Part shown: in pieces, positions 1 to 8,134 of the stretch
Position numbering within the stretch: the stretch's first letter is position 1
How the letters are laid out: each line of letters begins with the position of its first letter
Origin: JBGTLU01 sp041743935
GTDB lineage: Bacteria > Bacteroidota > Bacteroidia > Sphingobacteriales > Sphingobacteriaceae
DNA: 64,000 bases
Reading direction: 5' to 3'
Assembly: GCA_041743935.1 (NCBI GenBank)
Contig: JBGTLU010000025.1
Coordinates: 40,135-104,134, forward strand
The notes under the pieces: generated by a model
Told to the model about the DNA's origin: nothing
The model's database searches: none
Seen by the model: only the letters and a program-made list of their open reading frames with translations
Program-made: the position numbers and the translations under genes

Positions 1-1
1 A

Positions 2-40
2 CAAGTGGATAATCTTAAAGAGGTTTTCCTGAACTTATGA
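2..40 (+). CDS. 3' end of an upstream gene (partial, unknown)
   Basis: The second frame reads QVDNLKEVFLNL then TGA at 38-40. The stop overlaps the ATG of the next gene at 37-39 (an ATGA junction), the same tight coupling seen through the rest of this locus. This suggests an upstream polysaccharide gene of the same operon. Twelve residues are too few to name a family. Confidence 0.5.
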   Translation, partial: QVDNLKEVFLNL

Positions 41-684
41 ACGTAAACGATAAAAAAATAGGCTTAGTAGGATACGGAGCAGTAGGAAAACAAGTGGAAA
101 AACTCTTGATACAATCCGGAATTCCCGAGAATAATATTTTTTATTTCGATGATCAATTTAAAGTAGATGAAAATCAACACAAATTCAAATTTGCTGATTT
201 TACAGATGCCAGATTCAGAGAATTACATTTTCTGCCAACCATAGGTTATTTAAGTTTAAACATAAAGCAACAAGTATTCGAGAAATTGGTGAAATCTGGT
301 TTGAACATTCATTCATTTATACATCAAACAGCTTTTGTAAATCCATCAGCTACTATAGGTAGAGGGGTTATTATTTATCCGATGTCAAACATCGATCAGA
401 ATGTAATCCTCGAAGATGGTGTTTTGCTCAATAACTCTTGTGTAATTTCTCATGATTCTAGAATTAGAGAAGGGTCTTATTTGTCGCCGGGAGTAGTGGT
501 TTCTGGATTTGTTGATGTTGGAGCCTATTGTTTTGTAGGCAGTAACTCAACAATAAGTAACGGAATTGCCATAGGAGATAATTGCAGCATTGGCATTGCT
601 TCCTGTATCATTAAAAATATAGAGCCAAATCAAACCGTTATTGGAAATCCGGCTGTTGCCAAATCAAAAATAAAATTAATATAA
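37..684 (+). CDS. NeuD/PglD-family sugar O- or N-acyltransferase
   Basis: The protein (215 aa) begins with a nucleotide-binding-like segment (IGLVGYGAVGKQVEKLL, about residues 8-24). It continues from about residue 100 as hexapeptide repeats (SATIGRGVIIYPMSNI; GDNCSIGIASCIIKNI) that form a left-handed beta-helix. This two-part layout and length are typical of NeuD/PglD acetyltransferases, which move an acetyl group from acetyl-CoA to an amino or hydroxyl group of a nucleotide sugar. The His in CVISHDSRI is a candidate for the family's catalytic base. It overlaps the preceding gene by 4 bases and sits just before an ATP-grasp gene and a nonulosonate synthase. A role in modifying a nonulosonic acid or its precursor is inferred; the exact substrate cannot be read from sequence. 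Confidence 0.85.
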   Translation: MNVNDKKIGLVGYGAVGKQVEKLLIQSGIPENNIFYFDDQFKVDENQHKFKFADFTDARFRELHFLPTIGYLSLNIKQQVFEKLVKSGLNIHSFIHQTAFVNPSATIGRGVIIYPMSNIDQNVILEDGVLLNNSCVISHDSRIREGSYLSPGVVVSGFVDVGAYCFVGSNSTISNGIAIGDNCSIGIASCIIKNIEPNQTVIGNPAVAKSKIKLI

Positions 685-687
685 AAC

Positions 688-1818
688 ATGGCTAGATTAA
701 TGATTTTGGGAGCTGGGATGATACAAGTGCCGGTTATAGAAAAAGCAAAAGATAACGGACACTTTGTTATTACAGTGGACAGAGATATTAATGCTGCCGG
801 AAATAAATTTGCAGATGTAGCACTAGAATTAGATTCTAATGATTTTGATGGAATATTAAATGCTGCCATAGAGTTAAAAATTGACGGTATCCTCACAACC
901 TCCGATTTACCGGTGAAAGTAGTTGCAAAGGTTTGCGATAAACTCGGATTATCTGGTACCAATATTTATGCTTCCGAAGTTTGTACCAATAAATTTGCGA
1001 TGCGGGTACATTTAGCTAAATACGGATTTTTCACCCCAAAATACAAGCTACTAGAAGTTTTTGATGATATATCAGAAATTGACTTTTACCCCGCAATCAT
1101 TAAACCACTAGATTCATCGGGAAGTAGAGGAGTAAAAAAAGTAAGAAACTCAGTCGAACTTTTGGATGCATTCCCAATGGCACTCTCGTATTCTCGAGCC
1201 GGAAAAGTAATTGTAGAAGAATTTATCGAAGGCAAAGAATTTAGTGTAGAATCGTTAACTCAAAATGATGTTACCCATATTATTGCAATTACCGAGAAAA
1301 CGGTAAAGGGAAAAGAAGGGATTTTCTTTGTAGAAGATAGACATGTAATTCCCGCAAATTTATCGGAACAGGAAATTATACTAGTTCATCAACACGTATT
1401 AAAACTTATTCAATCTCTAAATCTTGGAAATAGTGCATCGCATACCGAATTAAAAATGAATAAAAATGGAATTTTTATCATCGAAATTGGAGCCAGGCTT
1501 GGAGGCGATTATATCACATCCGATCTTGTGCCTCTTGCTTGTGGTGTGGATATGCTTCAGAATGTAATTAATTTGTCTTTGGGATTGCCAATAAATGCAA
1601 CCATTACGCATCAAAAATTTGCAGGAGTACAGTTTATCACTCCCTTAAATTATGCAGTTGCTATAAAATTTATAGAAGAGAATAAAAGTTTGATGGTTAA
1701 GTACCACATTCAAGCCTTTAAAGATGCTGAACTAGAAAATTCAATAGATAGATTAGGATATTTAATTGCAAGTAAATCTTCAAGAGAAGAATTAATTAGA
1801 ATACTAGACTTCAATTAA
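688..1818 (+). CDS. ATP-grasp enzyme (carbamoyl-phosphate-synthase-like)
   Basis: The 376-residue protein starts with a PurK/CarB-like preATP-grasp fold (MILGAGMIQVPVIEKAKDNG, with ITVDRD following). An ATP-grasp domain follows from about residue 105, with the phosphate-binding stretch IIKPLDSSGSRGVKKV and the metal/ATP site around FIIEIGARLGGD. Enzymes of this class form amide or peptide bonds through an acyl-phosphate. It lies 3 bases after the NeuD-like gene and before a GNAT and PseI. Genes of this kind recur in nonulosonate clusters, but their substrate is generally not established. Attaching an amino acid or other acyl group to an amino sugar is possible. Family call is secure; role is inference. 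Confidence 0.8.
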   Translation: MARLMILGAGMIQVPVIEKAKDNGHFVITVDRDINAAGNKFADVALELDSNDFDGILNAAIELKIDGILTTSDLPVKVVAKVCDKLGLSGTNIYASEVCTNKFAMRVHLAKYGFFTPKYKLLEVFDDISEIDFYPAIIKPLDSSGSRGVKKVRNSVELLDAFPMALSYSRAGKVIVEEFIEGKEFSVESLTQNDVTHIIAITEKTVKGKEGIFFVEDRHVIPANLSEQEIILVHQHVLKLIQSLNLGNSASHTELKMNKNGIFIIEIGARLGGDYITSDLVPLACGVDMLQNVINLSLGLPINATITHQKFAGVQFITPLNYAVAIKFIEENKSLMVKYHIQAFKDAELENSIDRLGYLIASKSSREELIRILDFN

Positions 1819-1925
1819 ATAAAATAATGTACACTATATTTTTATTTACCTATATAAATTATCTCCTATGCAAAATGAATTTTAAAATGGAAGCCACCTA
1901 AAAATAAATAAATAATTAAAAATTT

Positions 1926-2411
1926 ATGGAATTAATGAACCAACCTAAAATCAATATTTCCCTGAAATTACGAAGAGCAAAATTAGCCGACATGAAAATT
2001 GCCTATGAATGGGCAAACGATAAAACTGTTCGACAATTTTCTTTTAACAAGCATACGATTGAATTTCCAGAACATCAGGTCTGGTTTCAATCAAAATTAG
2101 AAGACAGTAAATGCTTGTATTATATTTTAGTTAACGATACCGAAATAATAGGCTCAATCAGGTTTGACATGAATTTATTTAATGTAGCCATTATAAACTA
2201 TTTAATTGATCCGCTTTATCATGGGAAAGGTTTTGGTATAAAACTATTAGACATGGGTATGCAACAGGCACAATTAGATAAACCAGAGATTGATGCCTTT
2301 TATGGGTACGTACTCAATGAAAATATTCCATCCATAAAAATCTTTGAAAAATTAAATTTCGAGAAATTCAAGGAAAATGAAGCTATGTACAGATTCGAAA
2401 AAAAAGTGTAA
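1926..2411 (+). CDS. GNAT N-acetyltransferase (PseH-like)
   Basis: This 161-residue GNAT-fold protein opens with LRRAKLADMKIAYEWANDKT and carries the acetyl-CoA loop region LIDPLYHGKGFGIKLLDMG. In pseudaminic acid synthesis PseH is a GNAT that acetylates UDP-4-amino-4,6-dideoxy-AltNAc. The immediate overlap of one base with the pseI-like gene downstream supports that role here. A second in-frame ATG lies three codons in (1935), so the true start may be slightly later. A 107-base spacer with no recognisable gene separates it from the ATP-grasp gene, the first real break in this operon, so an internal promoter is possible. Confidence 0.8.
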   Translation: MELMNQPKINISLKLRRAKLADMKIAYEWANDKTVRQFSFNKHTIEFPEHQVWFQSKLEDSKCLYYILVNDTEIIGSIRFDMNLFNVAIINYLIDPLYHGKGFGIKLLDMGMQQAQLDKPEIDAFYGYVLNENIPSIKIFEKLNFEKFKENEAMYRFEKKV

Positions 2412-3433
2412 TGCAAATAGGAGATAAAAAGATAAATAAGACCTCCCCGGTTTTCATCATAGCTGAGCTATCTGCTAATCACAATGGCAGTTTAGAAACA
2501 GCCATCGAAACCATCAAAGCAGCCAAACGTGCAGGGGCCGATGCCATTAAATTTCAGACCTACACGGCTGATACCATGACCCTTGATTGTGATCGAGATG
2601 ATTTTATGATTAAAGGGACTATATGGGATGGTCAAAATTTACATAAACTTTATCAAGAAGCATATACCCCTTGGGAGTGGCATGAAACCCTTTTCAAGGA
2701 AGCAGAAAAAGAAGGATTGTTTTGTTTTTCTACCCCTTTTGATATTACTTCGGTAGATTTTCTGGAAACCTTAAATGTACCGGTCTACAAAATAGCTTCC
2801 TTTGAGATTACCGATATTCCTCTGATAGAATATGTAGCATCCAAAGGTAAGCCCATCATTATTTCAACTGGCATTGCAGAAACAGAAGACATTGAACTGG
2901 CATTAGATGCCTGTCATCGCATGGGCAACAGAGACATTGCCTTACTCAAATGTACTTCTAGTTATCCTGCTCCTATCGATGAAGCCAACCTAATCATGGT
3001 AAAAGATTTAGCAGAGCGCTATGGAGTAATTACCGGCTTATCTGATCATACCATGGGCAGCATTGCGCCTGTGGTTGCTGTTTGTTTTGGTGCTAAAATC
3101 ATCGAGAAACATTTTATTTTGGATCGTTCCATCGGGGGACCCGATGCTTCTTTTTCAATGAACGAAGTCGAGTTTACCGACATGGTAACAGCCGTACGAG
3201 AAGCCGAAAAAGGTATTGGAGTGGTAGATTATACCCTAACAGATAAACAGAAAAAGGGGAAAATATTTTGCCGTTCATTATATGTTGCCGAAGATGTACA
3301 AGCGGGTGAATTATTCACCCAGAAAAATATCCGAAGTATCCGCCCGGGTTTTGGTATGCATCCTCGTTTTTATAACCAAATCATCGGAAAGGTAGCTAAA
3401 AAAGACTACAAAAAAGGAGATAGGTTTGAATAA
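2411..3433 (+). CDS. pseI: Pseudaminic acid synthase-like (NeuB family)
   Basis: This 340-residue protein has the NeuB TIM-barrel, with family motifs FIIAELSANHNGSLETAIE near the N-terminus, ADAIKFQTYTADTM, LLKCTSSYPAP and GLSDHTMG. It ends with a C-terminal SAF (antifreeze-like) domain from about residue 285 (CRSLYVAEDVQAGELFT). The family condenses phosphoenolpyruvate with a six-carbon sugar to make a nonulosonic acid. The WDGQNLHKLYQEAYTPWEWH segment resembles PseI more than NeuB or LegI, and the adjacent GNAT agrees. The cytidylyltransferase (PseF) and PseB/C/G are not in the window and may lie upstream. Confidence is high for the family and moderate for pseudaminate over legionaminate. 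Confidence 0.88.
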   Translation: MQIGDKKINKTSPVFIIAELSANHNGSLETAIETIKAAKRAGADAIKFQTYTADTMTLDCDRDDFMIKGTIWDGQNLHKLYQEAYTPWEWHETLFKEAEKEGLFCFSTPFDITSVDFLETLNVPVYKIASFEITDIPLIEYVASKGKPIIISTGIAETEDIELALDACHRMGNRDIALLKCTSSYPAPIDEANLIMVKDLAERYGVITGLSDHTMGSIAPVVAVCFGAKIIEKHFILDRSIGGPDASFSMNEVEFTDMVTAVREAEKGIGVVDYTLTDKQKKGKIFCRSLYVAEDVQAGELFTQKNIRSIRPGFGMHPRFYNQIIGKVAKKDYKKGDRFE

Positions 3434-4814
3434 GGAATACACAAAATTCGTAAATCCTATTGCTGCAACCAAGGATAATATCCGTAGGGTGTTTTCATTA
3501 AAACGGATTGAGATAACAGAAGAGTTATTCTCAAAATTAATTCCGGTTATGAAACAAGTTCACGGAGAAAAATATTCTGAGCGTTTTTGGAAAATGATCT
3601 TGGGGGGCTATGTCAATTCACTCATCAACCGTAAAGAAATATTTGAGAAAAATATTTTTACCAAAGCTCCTGTATACCCCTCCAACGGGGTAGAATTACC
3701 AAGTTTTAAAGATCAATTAAAGGAAATTGCTTTTAAATTTGCCAAAAACACAAGAAATAAGGCTACCAAATCGGTAATAGTAAATAAACTGAAAAACAAT
3801 AATTCTTTCCGTATAGAAATGCCTGATTTGCCCGAAGTAAAGGAACAAATGGGAGAAGATTTGCCCATACATTTCCCCGTGGTATGGTTTGGTGCAAAAA
3901 AGCAAAAGCGGAAGCTACTTAACAAGATTGCGGTACAACAGAAAACCCCATTCGATAGTAATTTATTTTACCAAGTTCCCGAGATTTTTGTAGAATATTT
4001 CGATCAATTGTATAATGATATACCCCTATTTGCTCCTCAAGATAAAAAATTTCACATCCACGTGTTGAATTCGGATTACATACGAATGATAGTTGCCAAA
4101 TACAAAGAATCCGGAGCTAAAGTTTTTTGGTATCAACACGGGGCTTATTACGGAGAAAAGATTGGGCATAATGCACATTACTGGGAGTGTATATTTGCCG
4201 ATGAGTTCAGAACTTGGGGCTGGAAAATCAAAGATCAGGATAGACCCTGGAAAGCATACAAACTCATCAAGTTTAAAGAAAACTTTGAAAAGAAATCGAG
4301 GACACTTAATTATGATTTGTTGCTCTCGTTTACAGATGTTTTCGATGATAATATTCAATATTTCACAGAAGCAATGGATTATTTCTTTGCGCAATTAAGT
4401 AAAGAAAAGTATAGTCGTATTTTGGCTCGTCCTCGTCCAATGAACAAAATACAAAGCCATGCATTTAAGCTAAATTTCATCAAAGATGAAAGAGTAAAAG
4501 TAGCTAGTGCGCTTGGCAATGTGATGGATGATATGGCACAATCTGCTTTTGTTGTTCAACTTACCGTGCCAAGTACCAATTTTCTGGAGTGTATAGCCGT
4601 AGATTATCCGGTTATAGGGATTTTAGAAAACGACCAGCCTACTGATGCAATAAAACCATTTTATGATTTTTTTCTAGCCAACGGGGTATTACACCTATCC
4701 ATGGAATCTTTGGTTGAATTTTTAAACCAAACCGACGTGGAAGAATGGTGGAAAAAACTCATTATCCAACCTGAATACATTCAATTTAAAAAACACTTTG
4801 CTAATTTGAAATAA
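3426..4814 (+). CDS. LIC12162-type putative transferase
   Basis: This is a 462-residue protein with no signal peptide. It resembles the LIC12162 family of putative sugar transferases found in nonulosonate and flagellin- or surface-glycan clusters (seen in the region DEFRTWGWKIKDQDRPWKAY and in the late segment QLTVPSTNFLECIAVDYPVIG). That late segment reads like a glycosyltransferase C-terminal nucleotide-binding domain. It probably starts at TTG 3426, overlapping the pseI stop by 8 bases, so translation is likely coupled. Its place directly after pseI suggests transfer of the nonulosonic acid to the repeat unit. Function of the family is not well established, so this remains inference. Confidence 0.7.
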   Translation: MNKEYTKFVNPIAATKDNIRRVFSLKRIEITEELFSKLIPVMKQVHGEKYSERFWKMILGGYVNSLINRKEIFEKNIFTKAPVYPSNGVELPSFKDQLKEIAFKFAKNTRNKATKSVIVNKLKNNNSFRIEMPDLPEVKEQMGEDLPIHFPVVWFGAKKQKRKLLNKIAVQQKTPFDSNLFYQVPEIFVEYFDQLYNDIPLFAPQDKKFHIHVLNSDYIRMIVAKYKESGAKVFWYQHGAYYGEKIGHNAHYWECIFADEFRTWGWKIKDQDRPWKAYKLIKFKENFEKKSRTLNYDLLLSFTDVFDDNIQYFTEAMDYFFAQLSKEKYSRILARPRPMNKIQSHAFKLNFIKDERVKVASALGNVMDDMAQSAFVVQLTVPSTNFLECIAVDYPVIGILENDQPTDAIKPFYDFFLANGVLHLSMESLVEFLNQTDVEEWWKKLIIQPEYIQFKKHFANLK

Positions 4815-4817
4815 GGT

Positions 4818-5609
4818 ATGGATACTTTTGAAAAAACCTATTATGAGTCCGAAAAATTTTGGGAAGAGGGCACATTGCTCGATGCCGAAAATCTGAATCG
4901 CTACATAAAAACCATCGAGTGCATTCCGGACGATGTAGAGAACCTGGCAGACATAGGGTGTGGTAATGGCATTTTTGGCAAATTGCTAGCTGAACATCGA
5001 CCACACATAGAAACAATGTCTATTGACAGAAGTGAAACAGCACTTAAATATGTAAAAACCCCAAAAATGGTGGGAGATATTAATCAAATTCCACTTGCTG
5101 ACAACAGCTATGATTGTGTATCCACCTTACAAGTTCTTGAACACATTCCGGTCCCATTGTATCAAACAGTACTCACAGAATTGGTCAGGGTATCCAAAAA
5201 ATATGTTTTAGTAAGTGTGCCATATCAAGAAAGACTAAAAGCAAGTTTTACCGAATGCCCCAAATGTCATTCTAGCTTCAACGTAGAATTACATTTTAGG
5301 AGTTATCAATTAACGGATATTCAACAATTATTTCAACAACAAGGCGCAAGCATGGTGGCACATTGGATATTACCCAAAACCAATTGGGATTATGCAGGGA
5401 TGGGAGTATTTGACACCGTAAAAACATGGTTAAATTTGCCCAAACCCTTTCTGTCCCCCATTTGTCCGGTTTGTGGCTACAGCGAACAAGAATATTTTGA
5501 CAGACTAGAAGCAGAAAAGAAACCAGAAGGGATAAAAGCCAAGCTTAAAAAGGTATGGCCAAAATTGCCCCAACAGGCTTCCTGGATTGTAGCAGTATAC
5601 AAGATTTAA
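4818..5609 (+). CDS. SAM-dependent methyltransferase with two CxxC pairs
   Basis: The 263-residue protein is a class I (Methyltransf_11-like) methyltransferase. The SAM-binding glycine motif ADIGCGNG is at residues 44-51, followed by the acidic strand end SIDRSE and the post-motif VSTLQVLEHIP. The C-terminal half carries two cysteine pairs, CPKC (147-150) and CPVC (216-219), that could form a small zinc site. It lies 3 bases after the LIC12162-type gene and 1 base before hisH. Methylation of a sugar or end-capping of the glycan chain is plausible; the substrate cannot be told from sequence. Confidence 0.8.
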   Translation: MDTFEKTYYESEKFWEEGTLLDAENLNRYIKTIECIPDDVENLADIGCGNGIFGKLLAEHRPHIETMSIDRSETALKYVKTPKMVGDINQIPLADNSYDCVSTLQVLEHIPVPLYQTVLTELVRVSKKYVLVSVPYQERLKASFTECPKCHSSFNVELHFRSYQLTDIQQLFQQQGASMVAHWILPKTNWDYAGMGVFDTVKTWLNLPKPFLSPICPVCGYSEQEYFDRLEAEKKPEGIKAKLKKVWPKLPQQASWIVAVYKI

Positions 5610-5610
5610 C

Positions 5611-6228
5611 ATGATACACATTGTAAATTACGGATTAGGTAATTTAAGCTCTATTGCCAATATTATACGCAAAATGGGTGGTAAATCTTGCATTGCAAAC
5701 CATCCGGATGAAATTTTAACGGCAGAAAAAATCATACTACCCGGAGTAGGTGCATTTGATCATGGCATGCAACAATTAATGGATAAAGGTTGGATACCGG
5801 CACTAAACCACGTGGTATTAGAAAGAAAGATACCTGCACTGGGTATTTGCTTGGGCATGCAATTGATGTGTAAGGGAAGTGAAGAAGGGGTTTTGCCCGG
5901 CTTAGCTTGGTTTGATGCCGATGTAGTAAAATTTCAAATACCCGCAGGACAAAACATTAAGGTGCCTCACATGGGATGGAATACGATAAAAATCAAAAAA
6001 AACATAAAACTACTACCCCTTACCGAGCAAGAACAACGTTTTTATTTTGTTCATTCTTACCATGTGGTTTGCAATAACCCGGAAGATATTTGGGTTGAAA
6101 CAAGCCACGGCTATCCTTTTACAGCAGCTATAGCCCACAACAACCTGATGGCAACTCAGTTTCATCCGGAGAAAAGCCACCGCTATGGCATGCAACTTAT
6201 GCAACATTTTATAGAATTTTCATGCTAA
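5611..6228 (+). CDS. hisH: HisH-like glutamine amidotransferase, copy 1
   Basis: This 205-residue class I glutaminase releases ammonia from glutamine. The nucleophile elbow GICLGM places Cys80, and FHPEKSH supplies His185 and Glu187, so the catalytic triad is complete. It overlaps the HisF-like gene by 7 bases and sits before an N-acetyl sugar amidotransferase. It is therefore most likely the ammonia source for sugar amidination, as described for the WbpG/HisH2/HisF2 system of Pseudomonas aeruginosa, rather than for histidine synthesis; no other his genes are nearby. A second, diverged copy is at 25911-26531. Confidence 0.9.
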   Translation: MIHIVNYGLGNLSSIANIIRKMGGKSCIANHPDEILTAEKIILPGVGAFDHGMQQLMDKGWIPALNHVVLERKIPALGICLGMQLMCKGSEEGVLPGLAWFDADVVKFQIPAGQNIKVPHMGWNTIKIKKNIKLLPLTEQEQRFYFVHSYHVVCNNPEDIWVETSHGYPFTAAIAHNNLMATQFHPEKSHRYGMQLMQHFIEFSC

Positions 6229-6980
6229 AAAATCGCATAATTCCTTGTTTATTGCTTAAAAATGAAGGTTTAGTAAAAACCTTGCAATTCAAAAATCCGA
6301 AATACGTTGGCGACCCAATAAACGCTATTCGGATATTTAACGATAAAGAAGTAGATGAGCTAATGGTATTGGATATTACAGCTAGTAAAGAGGGGAAATC
6401 CCCAAATTTTTCTCTTATTGAACAATTTGCAAGCGAATGCTTTATGCCCTTAGGCTATGGAGGAGGTATCCGCAACATGGCCGATGCCCAAACCCTATTT
6501 ACCTTGGGTGTAGAAAAAATATGTTTGCAAACTGCAGCCTTAAACGATTTAAACCTAATTAGAAAAATGGCTGATAAGTGGGGTAGCCAAAGTATTTTAG
6601 TTTCGGTAGATGTAAACAGAAATTGGCTTGGCAAACCGGCATTATATTCCTCCTCAAATGGTAAGTCGCTCTCTATGCCATGGTTGCAATTTATGAAAAA
6701 TGCAGTAGAGGCAGGTGCCGGCGAAATTATACTCAATGCCGTTCATCGGGATGGTACCATGAAAGGGATGGATACAGAATTAATTAAGCTAGCTGCCGAC
6801 TCCATGGACGTGCCTTTGGTAGCTGTAGGAGGTGCAGGTAGCTTGGCCGATATGAAAGCTGCAGTAGCAGCCGGTGCAAGCGCGGTAAGTGCAGGAGCAT
6901 TTTTTGTTTTTCATGGTCCGCACAGGGCGGTACTCATTACTTACCCTAAGTATCAACAATTAGAAGCATTATTTTCATGA
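6222..6980 (+). CDS. hisF: HisF-like synthase subunit for sugar amidination, copy 1
   Basis: This 252-residue (beta-alpha)8 barrel begins RIIPCLLLKNEG and carries the phosphate-loop glycines MPLGYGGGIRN and VAVGGAGS. In true HisF cyclases this first strand reads RIIPCLDV and the Asp at position 11 is catalytic; here residue 11 is Leu. The barrel is thus likely not an imidazole-glycerol-phosphate cyclase but a partner channelling ammonia from HisH to the amidotransferase. It overlaps hisH by 7 bases and the amidotransferase gene by 4. Copy 2 at 26525 has the same substitution. Confidence 0.88.
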   Translation: MLKNRIIPCLLLKNEGLVKTLQFKNPKYVGDPINAIRIFNDKEVDELMVLDITASKEGKSPNFSLIEQFASECFMPLGYGGGIRNMADAQTLFTLGVEKICLQTAALNDLNLIRKMADKWGSQSILVSVDVNRNWLGKPALYSSSNGKSLSMPWLQFMKNAVEAGAGEIILNAVHRDGTMKGMDTELIKLAADSMDVPLVAVGGAGSLADMKAAVAAGASAVSAGAFFVFHGPHRAVLITYPKYQQLEALFS

Positions 6981-8134
6981 ACATATCAAAAACAGTTTTT
7001 TGCAAGCGTTGTGTTTGCGATAGTACCATGCCTGAAATTCGGTTCGACGAACGGGGTATTTGTAATTATTGCGAGCAATATTTTACCCGTTCGGGCAAAA
7101 TATTCAACATAGCCCACCAAGAAAAAAGCTATAAGGAGTTAGTGGCTAAAATTAAGCGGAACGGGAAAGGAAGACCATACGATTGTATTTTCGGAGTTTC
7201 GGGCGGTGTAGATAGTTCCTGGGGACTAGTAAAAGCGGTTGAGGCAGGTTTACGCCCCTTGGCAGTGCACATGGATAATGGTTGGAATTCTGAACTGGCA
7301 CAAAATAACATTGCCAATTTGGTAAGATCGTTGGGAGTTGATTTATATACTCATGTGATTGATTGGGAAGAATACAGAGGATTAATGCAAGCCTTTTTTG
7401 ATGCACATGTGATAGACATTGAATTACTGTATGATAATGCCATGTTAGCAGTTAATTTTAAACAAGCCAATAAATATGGGTTGCGGTATATTTTGGCAGG
7501 CTACAACCAAGCTACTGAGGGCATTCCTTTACCCAATAGTTGGACTTGGAATAAACTCGATCGAAAAAACATAGAGGCAATTGCCAAACAATTCGGTAAC
7601 ATGAAAATAAAGACCTTTCCGGCAGTAGGTGCTTGGGATTGGGCCTATTACAATTACATTGAGTTCATTGCTTTTATTCCATTTTTAGATTATTTTCAAT
7701 TTAATAAAAGCGAAGCATTGCAGTTACTGCAAAAAGAGTACAATTATAAACCCTATCCATACAAACATTACGAATCCATATTCACCCGTTTTTATCAAGG
7801 CTATATTTTGCCCGAAAAATTTGGGGTAGATAAACGCAAAATTCACCTCTCTACGTTAGTAGCATCGGGTCAGATGAGTCGGGAGCAAGCCTTGGAAGAT
7901 TTACAGAAAATCCCTTATCCAAGTATGCAGGATTTAGAAGAGGACAAACGGTATTTTCTGAAAAAAATGAATTGGACAGAAGTTCAATTAAAAGAGTATT
8001 TAAGCAAGCCTGAAATACCACATGATCATTATCCAAGTGAAATAAAACGAGTAAATAAAATTTTGAATTTACGCGAAAATATTCCTCCAGTTATATCACA
8101 AACCATTGTAAAACTTGTAAATAAATTCCGATGA
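6977..8134 (+). CDS. wbpG: N-acetyl sugar amidotransferase (WbpG/PseA-like), copy 1
   Basis: This 385-residue PP-loop ATPase has the ATP-pyrophosphatase motif SGGVDS at residues 75-80. At the N-terminus are two cysteine pairs, C9-x-x-C12 and C29-x-x-C32, typical of the family's putative zinc knuckle. The family converts an acetamido group of a nucleotide sugar to an acetamidino group using ammonia and ATP. The hisH-hisF-amidotransferase order with overlapping ends makes a three-protein complex likely. The substrate could be the diamino-uronic acid made with the WbpI-like enzyme directly downstream, or a pseudaminic-type sugar as with Campylobacter PseA. The WbpI neighbour favours the first. 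Confidence 0.88.
   Translation: MNISKTVFCKRCVCDSTMPEIRFDERGICNYCEQYFTRSGKIFNIAHQEKSYKELVAKIKRNGKGRPYDCIFGVSGGVDSSWGLVKAVEAGLRPLAVHMDNGWNSELAQNNIANLVRSLGVDLYTHVIDWEEYRGLMQAFFDAHVIDIELLYDNAMLAVNFKQANKYGLRYILAGYNQATEGIPLPNSWTWNKLDRKNIEAIAKQFGNMKIKTFPAVGAWDWAYYNYIEFIAFIPFLDYFQFNKSEALQLLQKEYNYKPYPYKHYESIFTRFYQGYILPEKFGVDKRKIHLSTLVASGQMSREQALEDLQKIPYPSMQDLEEDKRYFLKKMNWTEVQLKEYLSKPEIPHDHYPSEIKRVNKILNLRENIPPVISQTIVKLVNKFR

Noticed and set aside
1819..1925. A small gene or riboswitch between the ATP-grasp and GNAT genes
   Set aside because: The 107 bases are simple AT-rich sequence with no stable hairpin or open frame that I can support.
5611..6980. Histidine biosynthesis genes hisH and hisF
   Set aside because: No other his genes are nearby, the partner is an N-acetyl sugar amidotransferase, the set occurs twice, and the HisF catalytic Asp11 is Leu.
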